The notes: generated by a model from the letters alone, not told the origin. DNA of 64,000 nucleotides from Adhaeribacter radiodurans (GCF_014075995.1 NZ_CP055153.1:868001-932000), one strand, 5' to 3'. Positions 10,017 to 18,787 are shown, counted from the stretch's first letter. Translations and numbers: made by a program.

Positions 10017-10604
10017 CTAAGCCCATTGATGATCAGGAACAAATATTTTTTCCGTTTCCATTTTTTTGCTGGCCGTTAGCACTACAATGGCCAGCAAGCT
10101 CCAGGCAATGGCGGTGTAATAAGGTACAACTTCCATAATGGGAGCATCTCGCCCAACTATTGCCATGGTGAGCATGGTTAAAGGAAACCATAAACCCACC
10201 ACTAAAGGAACAAACCGTTGCCAGCCTAATAATACTTTGGCTTTTATTACCATAATTCCCACTACCAGCATAATAATATTACTAATTGGCCAGAACGAAT
10301 CGATTATAATAAACAAGGTAGATTTATCTTTTGGAAGGATAATTTGGTACACGTTGGAAATGTTGGCCAAAATAAGGGTACCCGAAATAATCCAAAGAAG
10401 CGCTTTACCAAAACGGCTAGTACCAGTAGCTTGCAGACGACGAAGAGCCACTATGCTTGCCATCCAGGCAGAAATGTAAGTAATTCCCCAAACACCCGTA
10501 AACCAGGAGTTTGATAAAGATGGATAGGTTTGTTCTAAGTGCATACCAATCAGGAGGGTAGGGGCACCCAGCAGGGCCAGTATCCCAAGCAATTTATTGT
10601 TCAT
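10017..10604 (-). CDS. Hypothetical multi-pass membrane protein
   Basis: 195 aa with about six predicted membrane helices (for example LLGILALLGAPTLLIGMHL, LLWIISGTLILANISNVY, NIIMLVVGIMVIKAKVLL, YYTAIAWSLLAIVVLT) and a short polar C-terminus. No conserved catalytic motif is visible and I do not recognise the family. It lies 218 bp downstream of the LytTR regulator on the same strand, so co-transcription is possible but not shown. The gap between them holds a heptad-repeat tract. Confidence 0.7.
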   Translation of the reverse strand: MNNKLLGILALLGAPTLLIGMHLEQTYPSLSNSWFTGVWGITYISAWMASIVALRRLQATGTSRFGKALLWIISGTLILANISNVYQIILPKDKSTLFIIIDSFWPISNIIMLVVGIMVIKAKVLLGWQRFVPLVVGLWFPLTMLTMAIVGRDAPIMEVVPYYTAIAWSLLAIVVLTASKKMETEKIFVPDHQWA

Positions 10605-10792
10605 GAGTTTTAATTTAATTTTTAGTGAGAGTCTTTAAAAAAGTAAAATTTTATTATTGGAGTAAGTGTATAAATGGAACAGGCAGCAAGTTTATGCCTG
10701 TAAGCACCTACGTCACAGTTTAGAGTTTTTAATTTTTAATCTAATTTATACTGATTAGTTAATGAGGTAAAGTAATAAGCTTTTAATCTGGT

Positions 10793-10827
10793 ACTTACAA
10801 CCTAAAACTTGCTGCTTGCAACCTAAG
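10793..10827. repeat. Heptad-periodic intergenic repeat (tract A)
   Basis: Five successive 7-mers read ACTTACA, ACCTAAA, ACTTGCT, GCTTGCA, ACCTAAG. The tract runs up to and into the stop codon of the LytTR regulator (stop at 10823-10825). On the reverse strand the unit resembles GTTnTAn, the form seen in tracts C and D. Confidence 0.6.
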
Positions 10828-11599
10828 CTCCGAGCCATTTTTTGAAATCAGGTGCCCGGTCGCGGCTCACGTACACGTCTTCGTTGGCCGTTGGCTTTAA
10901 TGCCAGTTTGTATTTGCCGTTAAAATGAACAAACACATCGCTAATTGCCCGGCGTTGTACTAAATACTGGCGGCTGGCCCGGAAAAATTTGGTGCTATCT
11001 ACTTGTTGTTCTACTTCTTCCAGAGGGTAATCCAAGGAAAAAAAGCGGCCATCGTGGGTTTTTAAAAAAGTGACCCGGTCTTCGCTGTAAAAATAGGCAA
11101 TGTCCGGGGTGCTGATAGAAATAAGGCGCTGACCCTGACGTACCAGAAAATGCTCGCGTTGCGGATGGCTGGCGGGAGCAGTAGTCCGGCGTAATTCCTG
11201 AAGCAATTCGTCCATGTTAAAGGGCTGTGGCTTACTGTATACCTGTTGTAACTGCTGAAACTTACGTAAGCTTTTTTGTAAATCTTCGCGCTGAATAGGT
11301 TTTAGTAAGTAATCAATGCTGTGCACTTTAAAAGCTTGTAAGGCAAATTCATCGTAAGCCGTGGTAAAAATTACCGGACAGGTTACCTCTACTTCCCCGA
11401 AAATTTCAAAGCTTTGCCCATCTACCAGTTCAATATCCATTAAAATTAAATCGGGCATAGGGTGAGTGCGCAAAAACTGCACACTTTCTTCGATGCTATC
11501 TGCCGGGCCGTTTATTTTGGCTTGCGGAACAATTTCACGTACCATTTCCAGCATGCGTTGGGCAGCTACGGTTTCATCTTCGATAATAAAAATTTTCAT
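10823..11599 (-). CDS. LytTR-family response regulator
   Basis: 258 aa. Residues 1-120 are a receiver domain with acidic pocket EDE (residues 7-9), phosphoacceptor Asp55 in LILMDIEL, and the Lys in YLLKP. Residues about 150-255 are a LytTR DNA-binding domain (FLVRQGQRLISISTPDIAYFY, FFRASRQYLVQRRAI). Phosphorylated LytTR regulators bind pairs of short direct repeats upstream of target promoters. The ATG at 11599 overlaps the stop of the upstream kinase gene by 4 bp (ATGA), so the two are translationally coupled and form a cognate pair. Confidence 0.93.
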   Translation of the reverse strand: MKIFIIEDETVAAQRMLEMVREIVPQAKINGPADSIEESVQFLRTHPMPDLILMDIELVDGQSFEIFGEVEVTCPVIFTTAYDEFALQAFKVHSIDYLLKPIQREDLQKSLRKFQQLQQVYSKPQPFNMDELLQELRRTTAPASHPQREHFLVRQGQRLISISTPDIAYFYSEDRVTFLKTHDGRFFSLDYPLEEVEQQVDSTKFFRASRQYLVQRRAISDVFVHFNGKYKLALKPTANEDVYVSRDRAPDFKKWLGA

Positions 11600-12675
11600 G
11601 CGGCTTCTGCTTTAATAAGAGGAACTTTTACGGTAAAAAAATCAACTTCTTTTAAAATAATAACTTCCGGTTGGTTCAGTATTTTGTACTTTGCCGCAAT
11701 GTTCGCCAGGCCCATGCCGTTAGAAGCAATTATTCCCCGTTTAGGCTGCAAATTATTTTGAATTACTAGCCATTCCCCGGCTTCCCCATGAATAGTAATG
11801 ATTAAAGGCTTCCGTGCTGAAATTTGATTATGCTTCATGGCATTTTCCAGGAGTATTTGCAAAGTAAGCGGCGGAATCAGGCAAGAGTGTAAATCTTCTT
11901 CTACTTCTACCCGCAGCGAAATACCTTCGCCGAACCGGGTCCGCAATAAAAAAAAGTAAGCTTGCGTAAATTGTAACTCTTGTACCAGGGCAATTAATTC
12001 TTTCTCGTTGCTTTGCAGTAAGTAGCGATACACCTGGGCCAGTTCGGCAATAAATTTTACGGCTTGGGCTTTGTCTTTTTCTACTAAAGCGGTTAAGGTA
12101 TTTAAACTATTAAATAAAAAATGCGGTTTCACCTGGTTTTTCAGCGATTCTAATTGTACCAGCAGGTTTATTTTTTTTAGCTCTTCGGCTTCTTGGGTAG
12201 CTTTTTTCCAGGCTTCCATATAAAATAGTAATTCGTAAAAAGCAGCTACCAGTACTCCGTATAAAAATGTATAGAACAACCCGTATAATATAAAAAGCGG
12301 ATTTGTTTTTTTCAGAGCTTGCAGTCCTTCGTGCATAATTAGTTGGGCGCTGTAAAAAACTCCGTTGGCTATAAACACGCCTAAAACTTCCAGGCTAAAC
12401 CGTTTAATAGAAAGTTGTAAAGCATAGCGCCGATGCGTGTAAAGCACTACTGCCCGGCTGGTTTCCCAGATTAGCAGCGATGCCAGCAAAATATTATCTA
12501 ACACCCCGGCCAGCGACAGCTTGCCTTCCGTACTAATGGTAACGGTCCCGAATAAGCTAAAGCGAAGCAGAGCCATTACTAAAATTCCTATCAGGCGAAC
12601 TCGGTAGCTATGAATAAGTTTCAACGGGTTGGGGCGGAGGGTTGGTTTATTACAAAATAAGGAGCTTATATTCAT
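11596..12675 (-). CDS. LytS-like sensor histidine kinase (His_kinase family)
   Basis: 359 aa. Residues 25-155 contain four membrane helices with no large extracellular domain, followed by a short coiled segment. The phosphoacceptor is His185 in LKNQVKPHFLFNSLNTL, the signature of the LytS/YehU kinase class. The ATP-binding domain follows, with LLENAMKHN (N box) and NGMGLANI (G box). It would sense a membrane or envelope state and phosphorylate the coupled LytTR regulator. The upstream gap at 12676-12774 shares an element with the upstream region of the next gene. Confidence 0.92.
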   Translation of the reverse strand: MNISSLFCNKPTLRPNPLKLIHSYRVRLIGILVMALLRFSLFGTVTISTEGKLSLAGVLDNILLASLLIWETSRAVVLYTHRRYALQLSIKRFSLEVLGVFIANGVFYSAQLIMHEGLQALKKTNPLFILYGLFYTFLYGVLVAAFYELLFYMEAWKKATQEAEELKKINLLVQLESLKNQVKPHFLFNSLNTLTALVEKDKAQAVKFIAELAQVYRYLLQSNEKELIALVQELQFTQAYFFLLRTRFGEGISLRVEVEEDLHSCLIPPLTLQILLENAMKHNQISARKPLIITIHGEAGEWLVIQNNLQPKRGIIASNGMGLANIAAKYKILNQPEVIILKEVDFFTVKVPLIKAEAA

Positions 12676-12720
12676 TCAGCAAATAACTAAACGGCTCACT
12701 TTGCTTATTTCGGGTTTCAC

Positions 12721-12734
12721 TCGTAGAAAAAGCT
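12721..12734. promoter_or_regulatory. Shared upstream element, copy 1 (kinase operon)
   Basis: TCGTAGAAAAAGCT lies 46-59 bp upstream of the kinase start. The same 14-mer occurs at 13476-13489 upstream of the lipoprotein gene. In both copies AGTTG and then GTAGGAG lie on the far side, and a GTGA-containing segment follows at the same 21-nt spacing on the promoter side. It is a candidate LytTR operator or activator site. Confidence 0.5.
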
Positions 12735-12774
12735 GCCTGAGTTGTATTTAAGTTGAGTAAAGTAGGAGAGAAAC

Positions 12775-13359
12775 CTACATTTTTTCCAGGTAAGAAATGC
12801 CGCCACTTTCGTTCGTTAACCGCAGTTCGGGTATGTTTCGGCTGCTGGTGCCTCGTTCGTAACCCGTATAAATTTTAGTGCGATTGGTTAATTCTTCCTG
12901 GCTGTATTCGTAATGACCATCGGTGCTGTTTGCGCTGGGGGCTGTGGTTTTTTCCCATTCTCCTTTTGCCCAAATTAAAGTCAGACTGCCATCGTCCCCC
13001 AATTTTACCCGGCCAGTTTCTTTAGAGGCTCCGTAAATACTATAATAGGTGCTGGGGCGGTTTTCGGTATACCAGTAACGTTCTATTTTGTTATCATCTT
13101 TAAACACGAGGGTTATAGCACCCGAAACACCCATTGCTTTCACAAACTGGCCTTGGTTCCAGGCGTTCGCCAGCGAAATAGTGGTAGTAGACCAACTGCC
13201 TTTTAACTCATCGGGCAAATCAGCACCGCCCGGATGCGGACCGTAGGCGGCACTATTTACTCCTTTTTCTTCTTCCGTTTCAAGTAATTCGCAACTGGAA
13301 AGGAAGAGCATAAATAAGCAACAAATAGGTAAAAGGGAAATTAAAAATAGCTTTTTCAT
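12775..13359 (-). CDS. Hypothetical lipoprotein, possible target of the LytTR system
   Basis: 194 aa. The signal peptide ends in the lipobox LSSC (Cys23), then ELLETEEEKG. The mature protein contains LKGSWSTTTISL followed by beta-rich segments (AITLVFKDDNKIERYWY, GSLTLIWAKGEW), which resembles a lipocalin-like opening, but I cannot assign a family with confidence. It sits just upstream of the kinase/regulator operon on the same strand and shares a 14-bp upstream element with it, so co-regulation is inferred. Confidence 0.75.
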   Translation of the reverse strand: MKKLFLISLLPICCLFMLFLSSCELLETEEEKGVNSAAYGPHPGGADLPDELKGSWSTTTISLANAWNQGQFVKAMGVSGAITLVFKDDNKIERYWYTENRPSTYYSIYGASKETGRVKLGDDGSLTLIWAKGEWEKTTAPSANSTDGHYEYSQEELTNRTKIYTGYERGTSSRNIPELRLTNESGGISYLEKM

Positions 13360-13475
13360 TTTCTTGATTTTTAATGTTTTAGGATAGCTTTTGGGTTGGT
13401 TTTGCTACAAAGTAATAGCGCCCCGTTTTACTAGTAAATAGTTAACTGATTCACTCTTCCAATTAAAAGTATCAG

Positions 13476-13489
13476 TCGTAGAAAAAGCT
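13476..13489. promoter_or_regulatory. Shared upstream element, copy 2 (lipoprotein gene)
   Basis: Exact 14-bp match to 12721-12734, here 117-130 bp upstream of the lipoprotein start, with AGTTG and GTAGGAG in the same order beyond it. Confidence 0.5.
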
Positions 13490-13585
13490 AGTTGAATCGT
13501 AGGAGGGAGGTAGTAAGAAAAAGCTAAATAAGCAGTAAGATGGAAAATTGTTTAACTAATGAAGTACGTGCAGGCACTAAAGAGA

Positions 13586-13635
13586 AAATCCTAAATTAAA
13601 AAGTGAGCCTGGCTGACTTTTTAATTTAGGATTCT
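13586..13635 (-). terminator. Terminator downstream of rocD
   Basis: Long AT-rich stem: AATCCTAAATTAAAAAGT (13588-13605) pairs with ACTTTTTAATTTAGGATT, loop of about 11 nt, about 100 bp past the rocD stop. Confidence 0.75.
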
Positions 13636-13735
13636 TAATCGGGCTGTTTACCTTAAACCGGCAGTTTTAAATTTCTTTGATTGCTTATTTTTTATCGTTA
13701 AAAAGGGAATGGTTATGAAGTAAAATCTTACCGCT

Positions 13736-14974
13736 TTAAAAATTCGTAATTGTTTTCTGAATAATATCGCAGCATTTGTGCAATTGTTCTTCTGTAATAA
13801 CCAGCGGTGGCGCAAACCGGATAATATCGCCGTGGGTAGGCTTTGCAAGTAAACCGTTTTCTTTTAACGCTAAACAAACATCCCAGGCCGTTCGCCCATC
13901 GAGACCAGGCTTGATAACAATAGCGTTGAGCAAACCTTTGCCACGCACGATTTGCACTACCTCCGGAAATTGATTTTGTAATTGGCGCATGCGTGTCCGG
14001 AAAATTTCTCCCAGTTTAAAAGCATTCTCGGTTAAGTTTTCTTCTTTTATTACTTCTAAAGCAGCCACTAACACCGCGCAAGCCAAAGGATTTCCTCCGT
14101 AAGTAGAACCATGCTGACCGGGTTTGATGCACAACATAATAACATCGTCGGCCAGAACAGCAGAAACTGGTAAAACGCCACCCGATAGGGCTTTACCTAA
14201 AATTAATATGTCCGGACGGATATTATCGTACTGCGAGGCCAGTAACTTACCAGTGCGGCCAATACCGGTTTGAATTTCGTCGGCGAGCAACAATACTTTA
14301 TATTTTTCGCAGAGTGCTTTGGCTTGGGTTAAATATCCCTCACTAGGTACGTAAACACCGGCTTCACCTTGAATGGGTTCTACTAAAAAACCGCATACGT
14401 GCGGATTTTGTAAGGCTTCTTCTAAAGCTTCCAAATCGTCGTAAGGCACTACTTTAAAGCCAGGCATAAATGGCCCGAAACCTCCCGTAGAATCCGGATC
14501 TGTAGAAAAAGAAATAATACCGGTAGTGCGGCCATGAAAATTATGATCTACCACTATAATCTCGGCTTGGTACTTCGGAATACCTTTTTCTTCGTAGCCC
14601 CACTTACGCGCTAGTTTTATGGCTGTTTCTACGGCTTCGGCCCCCGAGTTCATGAGTAAAGCTTTATCGTAGCCAAAATACTCGCAAATATATTTTTCGC
14701 ATTCGCCCAATTTGTCGTTGTAAAAAGCCCGTGAAGTAAGCGTAAGTACTTGGGCCTGATTTACTAAAGCCTGAATAATTTTGGGATGGCAATGGCCTTG
14801 GTTTACTGCACTATAAGCCGATAGAAAATCAAAATATTTTTTGCCTTCCAGGTCCCATAAATAAACTCCTTCACCCCGCGTTAACACTACCGGTAACGGG
14901 TGGTAATTGTGCGCTCCGTACTTCTCTTCAAGGTCTATAGCTTGTTGGCTGGAGGTAATGCTGGTAAAATTCAT
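13736..14974 (-). CDS. rocD: Ornithine--oxo-acid transaminase
   Basis: 412 aa, the full length of the family. It is a PLP-dependent class III aminotransferase that moves the delta-amino group of ornithine to 2-oxoglutarate, giving glutamate semialdehyde for proline or glutamate. Seen: the [14 protein letters not shown] start region, [31 protein letters not shown] with the PLP-binding Asp232, and Lys261 in ILGKALSGG. The opening [23 protein letters not shown] is typical of ornithine aminotransferase rather than acetylornithine aminotransferase. It is monocistronic, divergent from the DUF5522 gene. Confidence 0.93.
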   Translation of the reverse strand: MNFTSITSSQQAIDLEEKYGAHNYHPLPVVLTRGEGVYLWDLEGKKYFDFLSAYSAVNQGHCHPKIIQALVNQAQVLTLTSRAFYNDKLGECEKYICEYFGYDKALLMNSGAEAVETAIKLARKWGYEEKGIPKYQAEIIVVDHNFHGRTTGIISFSTDPDSTGGFGPFMPGFKVVPYDDLEALEEALQNPHVCGFLVEPIQGEAGVYVPSEGYLTQAKALCEKYKVLLLADEIQTGIGRTGKLLASQYDNIRPDILILGKALSGGVLPVSAVLADDVIMLCIKPGQHGSTYGGNPLACAVLVAALEVIKEENLTENAFKLGEIFRTRMRQLQNQFPEVVQIVRGKGLLNAIVIKPGLDGRTAWDVCLALKENGLLAKPTHGDIIRFAPPLVITEEQLHKCCDIIQKTITNF

Positions 14975-15135
14975 GGCAGGAAAGTTTTAATTGATAAATT
15001 AGCTGTAGAAACAGCCATTACGTTTATTTTCTTCGGTTGAGTTAAAATTACTTAAAAGAGGTTGTTCTTCAAATACGGCTTTGTAACCCGAATGGTATAC
15101 TTTTGTTAAGTCAATAAAATTAAAATTTATTTCTT

Positions 15136-15291
15136 TTGAAACTAGATAAACTCCCGCCTTTGGAGCCCGGCGACTTTTATTTTAACGAGCAAGGCTTAAT
15201 GGTATTTACGGCGGCCTATCATTTAAAACGAGGCTATTGCTGTAAAAATGGCTGTAAACACTGCCCGTATGGCTTTAAGAAAAAATCTTAA
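15136..15291 (+). CDS. DUF5522 family cysteine-rich mini-protein (TTG start)
   Basis: 51 aa: starts LKLDKLPPLEPGDFYFNE (the first Leu codon TTG would be read as Met) and ends with GYCCKNGCKHCPYGFKKKS. The cluster CC-x3-C-x2-CPYGF is the hallmark of the DUF5522 family found across Bacteroidota and suggests metal binding; the function is unknown. An in-frame stop at 15121-15123 leaves TTG at 15136 as the only usable start before the conserved part. A promoter -7 element TACTTTTG lies at 15098-15105, although no well-spaced -33 element is seen. It is divergent from rocD and 191 bp ahead of rpmB. Confidence 0.8.
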   Translation: MKLDKLPPLEPGDFYFNEQGLMVFTAAYHLKRGYCCKNGCKHCPYGFKKKS

Positions 15292-15412
15292 TTAACGAGT
15301 AACCCAATCTTTGATTTAGTAAATTTATTGCTCCAAATACGTATTCTGGGCTTGGTTTTATTTACTATTTAATGGCCACCCGTAACCGATTTGAAAATTA
15401 TTTAGACGAGAG

Positions 15413-15443
15413 TTTGATTTTTAGGCGATTTTTCGGATATTTG
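15413..15443 (+). promoter_or_regulatory. rpmB promoter
   Basis: TTTG at 15413-15416, 19 bp, then GATATTTG at 15436-15443: close to the Bacteroidota sigma consensus TTTG-N19-TAnnTTTG and about 40 bp ahead of the start codon. Confidence 0.7.
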
Positions 15444-15482
15444 CGTCCCTTTAAGAATAAACTGATTTAGACAAAGATAGAA

Positions 15483-15722
15483 ATGGCCAGAGTTTGTGAT
15501 TTAACCGGAAAAAGACCACAGGTTGGTAATAACGTATCACACGCAAATAATAAAACAAAGCGTAAATTTTACCCCAATCTTCAGAAAAAGAAATTTTATG
15601 TACCGGAAGAAGATGCCTGGATTACTTTAAAAGTGTCTACTTCGGCTATCCGGACTATTAACAAAAATGGTATTTCTGCCGTGCTGAAGAAAGCAGTAGC
15701 AGACGGTTATATCGTTTACTAG
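15483..15722 (+). CDS. rpmB: 50S ribosomal protein L28
   Basis: 79 aa with the standard start [23 protein letters not shown], then [13 protein letters not shown] and a C-terminal helix. It is a structural component of the large ribosomal subunit. In many Bacteroidota rpmB lies directly before rpmG; here an aminopeptidase P gene and a reverse-strand glycosyltransferase separate them. The intergap to the next gene is only 11 bp, so the peptidase may be read from the rpmB promoter. Confidence 0.97.
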   Translation: MARVCDLTGKRPQVGNNVSHANNKTKRKFYPNLQKKKFYVPEEDAWITLKVSTSAIRTINKNGISAVLKKAVADGYIVY

Positions 15723-15733
15723 TATTTCTTTTT

Positions 15734-17167
15734 ATGGCGGCTATCCGGCTTTTCCTGCTTTTAGTAGGAATTAGTTTCGCCACCCGCTCCTTTGCGCAAA
15801 ACGAAGGTAATCCGGAGAAGCCATCCGATTTTTTAGATAAAGATTTTCACCGGCAACGGAGAGAGCTGCTAATTAAGCAATTACCAGCTAACTCCGTTGC
15901 TGTTTTTTTTGCCAATCCGGAGCGCAACCGCGCTAACGATGTAGATTATACTTACCACCAGGATCCGGACTTTTATTATCTCACGGGTTACCGCGAGCCT
16001 AATTCTGTTCTAATTCTGTTTGCACAGGAACAATCCATTGCCGGGAAGCCTACCCAGGAAGTTATTTTTATTCAGCCCCGCAACCCCAAGCAAGAACAAT
16101 GGAACGGAAAACGCCTCGGCGAAAAAGGAGTAGCCGAACAATTAGGCTTGCAAAGTATTTTACTTAATTCTGCTTTTGCAACTTTTAACCTAAATGCATC
16201 TGCTTTTACCGGTGGAATTTTAATAAAAGATATGCTGGATGCTATCAGCGATAATCCCCGCGACTCTGCTGATTTATTTAGTTTAGTGCAGCAGTTTAAG
16301 CAAAAAGTAAATTATCCGGGAAACGCAAAGGTAAATACTACTATAATACCCATTATTCTGGATAGAATGCGGGAGATTAAAACTCCCGAAGAATTAAATC
16401 TATTACGGAAAGCAATTGCTATTTCGGCGGTAGGGCAGCAGGAAGTAATGAAAGCCATGCAGCCTAATATGTCGGAAGCGGAAATTCAGGGATTGCACGA
16501 GTTTGTATATAAGAAATACGGCTCGGAGTACGAGGGCTACCCCTCTATTGTAGGTGCTGGTAATAATGCCTGTGTACTGCATTACATTGAAAACGATAAA
16601 CCTCAGGTAGGTACTAATTTAGTGTTAATGGATGTAGGAGCCGAGTACCACGGGTATACCGCCGATGTTACGCGTACTATTCCGGCCAATGGTAAATTTA
16701 CTCTGGAACAAAAGCAACTGTATCAATTAGTGTTTGAAGCCCAGCAAGCTGCTTTTGAACAATGTAAAGCAGGAAATCCGTTTAACGCCCCTCATCAAGC
16801 TGCTAAACGGATAATTGCTCAAGGACTGAAAAAACTGGGAATTATTAAAAAGGAAGCAGACGTGACCGCGTATTTCCCGCATGGTACTTCGCATTATTTG
16901 GGTTTAGATGTGCACGACCGGGGAGCTTACGGAAATTTGCAGGCGAACAGTGTTATTACCGTGGAACCAGGTATTTATATTCCGGAAGGAAGTCCTTGTT
17001 CGAAGAAGTGGTGGGGAATAGGTATTCGAATAGAAGATGATATTTTAATTTCGGAGAGAGAATGGGAAAATTTGTCGGTTGCGGCTCCGCGCAGCATTTC
17101 TGAAATAGAAGCACTAATGGCTCAGCCCAGTGCCTTAGATGATTTTGTACTGCCGGAATTAAAGTAA
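15734..17167 (+). CDS. Aminopeptidase P family (Xaa-Pro) metallopeptidase, secreted
   Basis: 477 aa. The signal peptide is residues 1-21, ending TRSFAQ. The N-terminal creatinase-like domain (about 35-200) includes FFANPERNRANDVDYTYHQDPDFYYLTGY, and the C-terminal pita-bread domain (about 220-460) carries the dinuclear metal ligands: Asp in LMDVGAEYHGYTADVTRT (two Asp), His in PHGTSHYLGLDVHD, Glu in VEPGIYIP and Glu in GIRIEDD. It removes N-terminal residues ahead of proline, here probably in the periplasm, for peptide use. It lies 11 bp after rpmB, on the same strand. Confidence 0.93.
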   Translation: MAAIRLFLLLVGISFATRSFAQNEGNPEKPSDFLDKDFHRQRRELLIKQLPANSVAVFFANPERNRANDVDYTYHQDPDFYYLTGYREPNSVLILFAQEQSIAGKPTQEVIFIQPRNPKQEQWNGKRLGEKGVAEQLGLQSILLNSAFATFNLNASAFTGGILIKDMLDAISDNPRDSADLFSLVQQFKQKVNYPGNAKVNTTIIPIILDRMREIKTPEELNLLRKAIAISAVGQQEVMKAMQPNMSEAEIQGLHEFVYKKYGSEYEGYPSIVGAGNNACVLHYIENDKPQVGTNLVLMDVGAEYHGYTADVTRTIPANGKFTLEQKQLYQLVFEAQQAAFEQCKAGNPFNAPHQAAKRIIAQGLKKLGIIKKEADVTAYFPHGTSHYLGLDVHDRGAYGNLQANSVITVEPGIYIPEGSPCSKKWWGIGIRIEDDILISEREWENLSVAAPRSISEIEALMAQPSALDDFVLPELK

Positions 17168-17210
17168 AATATTCAAAACCTGTAAAGATTATACCAGGCA
17201 GAAAAAAGCT

Positions 17211-17942
17211 TTAAACGCTACTTTCTTCACTTTGAGGATATTCTATTAAATAATCATAGTCTACTTTTTTTGTAGCAAAAGAACTAATTTGTTTGACTAT
17301 GTTTTTAAAACCCGCATAAAGTACAATATCCGTAAACATCTCAAATTCTTTTTTGTACCCTTCTACAATGCCTATTTTTTTTGCTTTATAGGTATTAGTG
17401 GCCGACCATGGCATCCAGCGTACATTACGTTTGTGTTTTTGCATGTACAGGTTAATGGCCAATTCTACCTGGTAGCGGTTTACTTCCTGATTCAGAATTT
17501 TAATCAAGTCTTTTTTCTTTACAATCCGCTCGCCGGAAAGCAAAATATCACCCCGATCGAACTTAACAAACCAGGGCGCATTAATCCGGCGCAGAATAAG
17601 CATATCCAGGTTGTAATGAGTAATTGCCCGGATAGCCTTTTCTACTTCCGATTTATTAATCGATTGTAAATCAGCATCCATCAGCAAAATGTTTTCATAT
17701 TTGGCGTGTTTTAAACCGTGCCGGATAGCAGCGGCTTTTCCTTGATTATAAGGTAACCTAATCAGTTTAACCTGCGGATAATATTGTTCAATTAAATCGG
17801 CGGTATCATCATCCGAACCATCATCTACGCAAATAATCTGAGCAATATTTTTGATTTCTGTAACTACTTCCAGTACCTGAAACACTCGGTATTCTTCATT
17901 ATAAAACGGGATAATGCACGTAGTCCGGATGTTTATTGGCAT
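17211..17942 (-). CDS. Family 2 glycosyltransferase
   Basis: 243 aa. It has a GT-A fold: CIIPFYNEE, then ICVDDGSDDDTADLI, LPYNQGKAAAIRHGL, and the DxD-like LLMDADLQS, typical of DPM1/polyprenyl-phosphate sugar transferases. There is no C-terminal membrane helix, so it is a soluble or peripheral enzyme. The donor and acceptor are unknown. It is convergent with the aminopeptidase gene (44 bp between ends) and divergent from rpmG, and interrupts the rpmB-rpmG order. Confidence 0.87.
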   Translation of the reverse strand: MPINIRTTCIIPFYNEEYRVFQVLEVVTEIKNIAQIICVDDGSDDDTADLIEQYYPQVKLIRLPYNQGKAAAIRHGLKHAKYENILLMDADLQSINKSEVEKAIRAITHYNLDMLILRRINAPWFVKFDRGDILLSGERIVKKKDLIKILNQEVNRYQVELAINLYMQKHKRNVRWMPWSATNTYKAKKIGIVEGYKKEFEMFTDIVLYAGFKNIVKQISSFATKKVDYDYLIEYPQSEESSV

Positions 17943-18446
17943 AAAAACTTTTAATGAACAGGTTTAGATTTAGGTTTAATAAAATACAGTCACTTCCGCT
18001 GATACCAAATACGTGTTTGCTGTAAAAAAGACTATTTTAAGTGCTGAAAGTTATATACAATTACGGATACCTTACTAATGTATTATTTAACTTCGTTTTT
18101 ATTTAAAACGAAGTTATCAGGTTTTTTATCATAATTAAGTTAAGTGGTTTTGTAAAAGGGTTATTATTTAAGCTCCAGTTACTCTAGGTTGCATAAATTT
18201 TGTGTACACAGCCCAATAAAATTTAGTTCTGATAACTCTAATCGGATTAAGGATAGCAGGGTTTTACGTTGTTGCTAGTAAGTGCAAGTAATTGATAGTG
18301 ATACGGATGACGAGTAGCAGAGTATTGAACTGAACGTATTAGTACGGATGTTGTCAATGAGGCAAAGAAAACTTTTATAGAAGGCTTGTTGTAATTTAAA
18401 TTTGAATTGACTATATTTGCAGTCCTAATTCAAAAATACAGTTGAG
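17943..18446. other. Divergent intergenic region with hairpin and rpmG promoter
   Basis: 504 bp. It contains a perfect 11-bp inverted repeat, AACTTCGTTTT / AAAACGAAGTT with a 5-nt loop (18089-18115), about 150 bp upstream of the glycosyltransferase start, and the rpmG promoter at 18389-18419. No gene is seen. Confidence 0.6.
18389..18419 (+). promoter_or_regulatory. rpmG promoter
   Basis: TTG at 18389-18391, 20 bp, then a perfect TATATTTG at 18412-18419, 28 bp before the rpmG start. Confidence 0.8.
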
Positions 18447-18629
18447 ATGGCTAAAAAAGGAAATCGAGTACAAGTAATAATGGAATGCACCGAGCAAAAA
18501 AACTCTGGCGTTCCGGGTACTTCCAGATATATCACTACTAAGAATCGTAAAAACACGCCGGAGCGGTTAGAATTGAAAAAATTCAACCCAAATCTGAAAA
18601 AAGTTACTGTACACAAAGAAATTAAATAA
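18447..18629 (+). CDS. rpmG: 50S ribosomal protein L33
   Basis: 60 aa, [17 protein letters not shown] followed by [21 protein letters not shown], the normal L33 signature. It lacks the CxxC zinc pairs seen in some L33 types (only one Cys), so it is the zinc-free form. It is first in a unit with the DUF4295 gene 2 bp downstream and then ftsY. Confidence 0.97.
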   Translation: MAKKGNRVQVIMECTEQKNSGVPGTSRYITTKNRKNTPERLELKKFNPNLKKVTVHKEIK

Positions 18630-18631
18630 CC

Positions 18632-18787
18632 ATGGCTAAGAAAGTAGTTGCGACCCTTAAAACCTCCACTGGTAAGGATTGGGCAAAAGTTATCAAAGCA
18701 GTAAAATCACCAAAAACAGGAGCCTATACCTTTAGAGAAGAAATGGTACCTGTAGATAAAGTGCAGGAATATTTAGCAGCGAAATAA
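18632..18787 (+). CDS. DUF4295 family small basic protein
   Basis: 51 aa: MAKKVVATLKTSTGKDWAKV, then KSPKTGAYTFREEMVPVDKVQEYLAAK. This short lysine-rich protein occurs next to rpmG and ftsY throughout Bacteroidota and is thought to be ribosome-associated from its size, charge and context; its role is not established. The start ATG lies 2 bp after the L33 stop. A terminator hairpin follows at 18819-18846. Confidence 0.92.
   Translation: MAKKVVATLKTSTGKDWAKVIKAVKSPKTGAYTFREEMVPVDKVQEYLAAK

Larger units (their letters stand above)
13360..13735. other. Intergenic region with regulatory element and rocD terminator
   Basis: 376 bp. It holds the second copy of the shared element (13476-13489) on the side of the lipoprotein gene and the rocD terminator at 13586-13635. 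A reverse frame extending from 13648 into rocD is a shadow. Confidence 0.6.

Noticed and set aside
13648-13848. Reverse open frame at the 3' end of rocD
   Set aside because: Out-of-frame shadow of rocD extended into the gap; no motif.
15372-15470. 32-codon ATG frame ahead of rpmB
   Set aside because: It runs through the rpmB promoter boxes; most likely chance.
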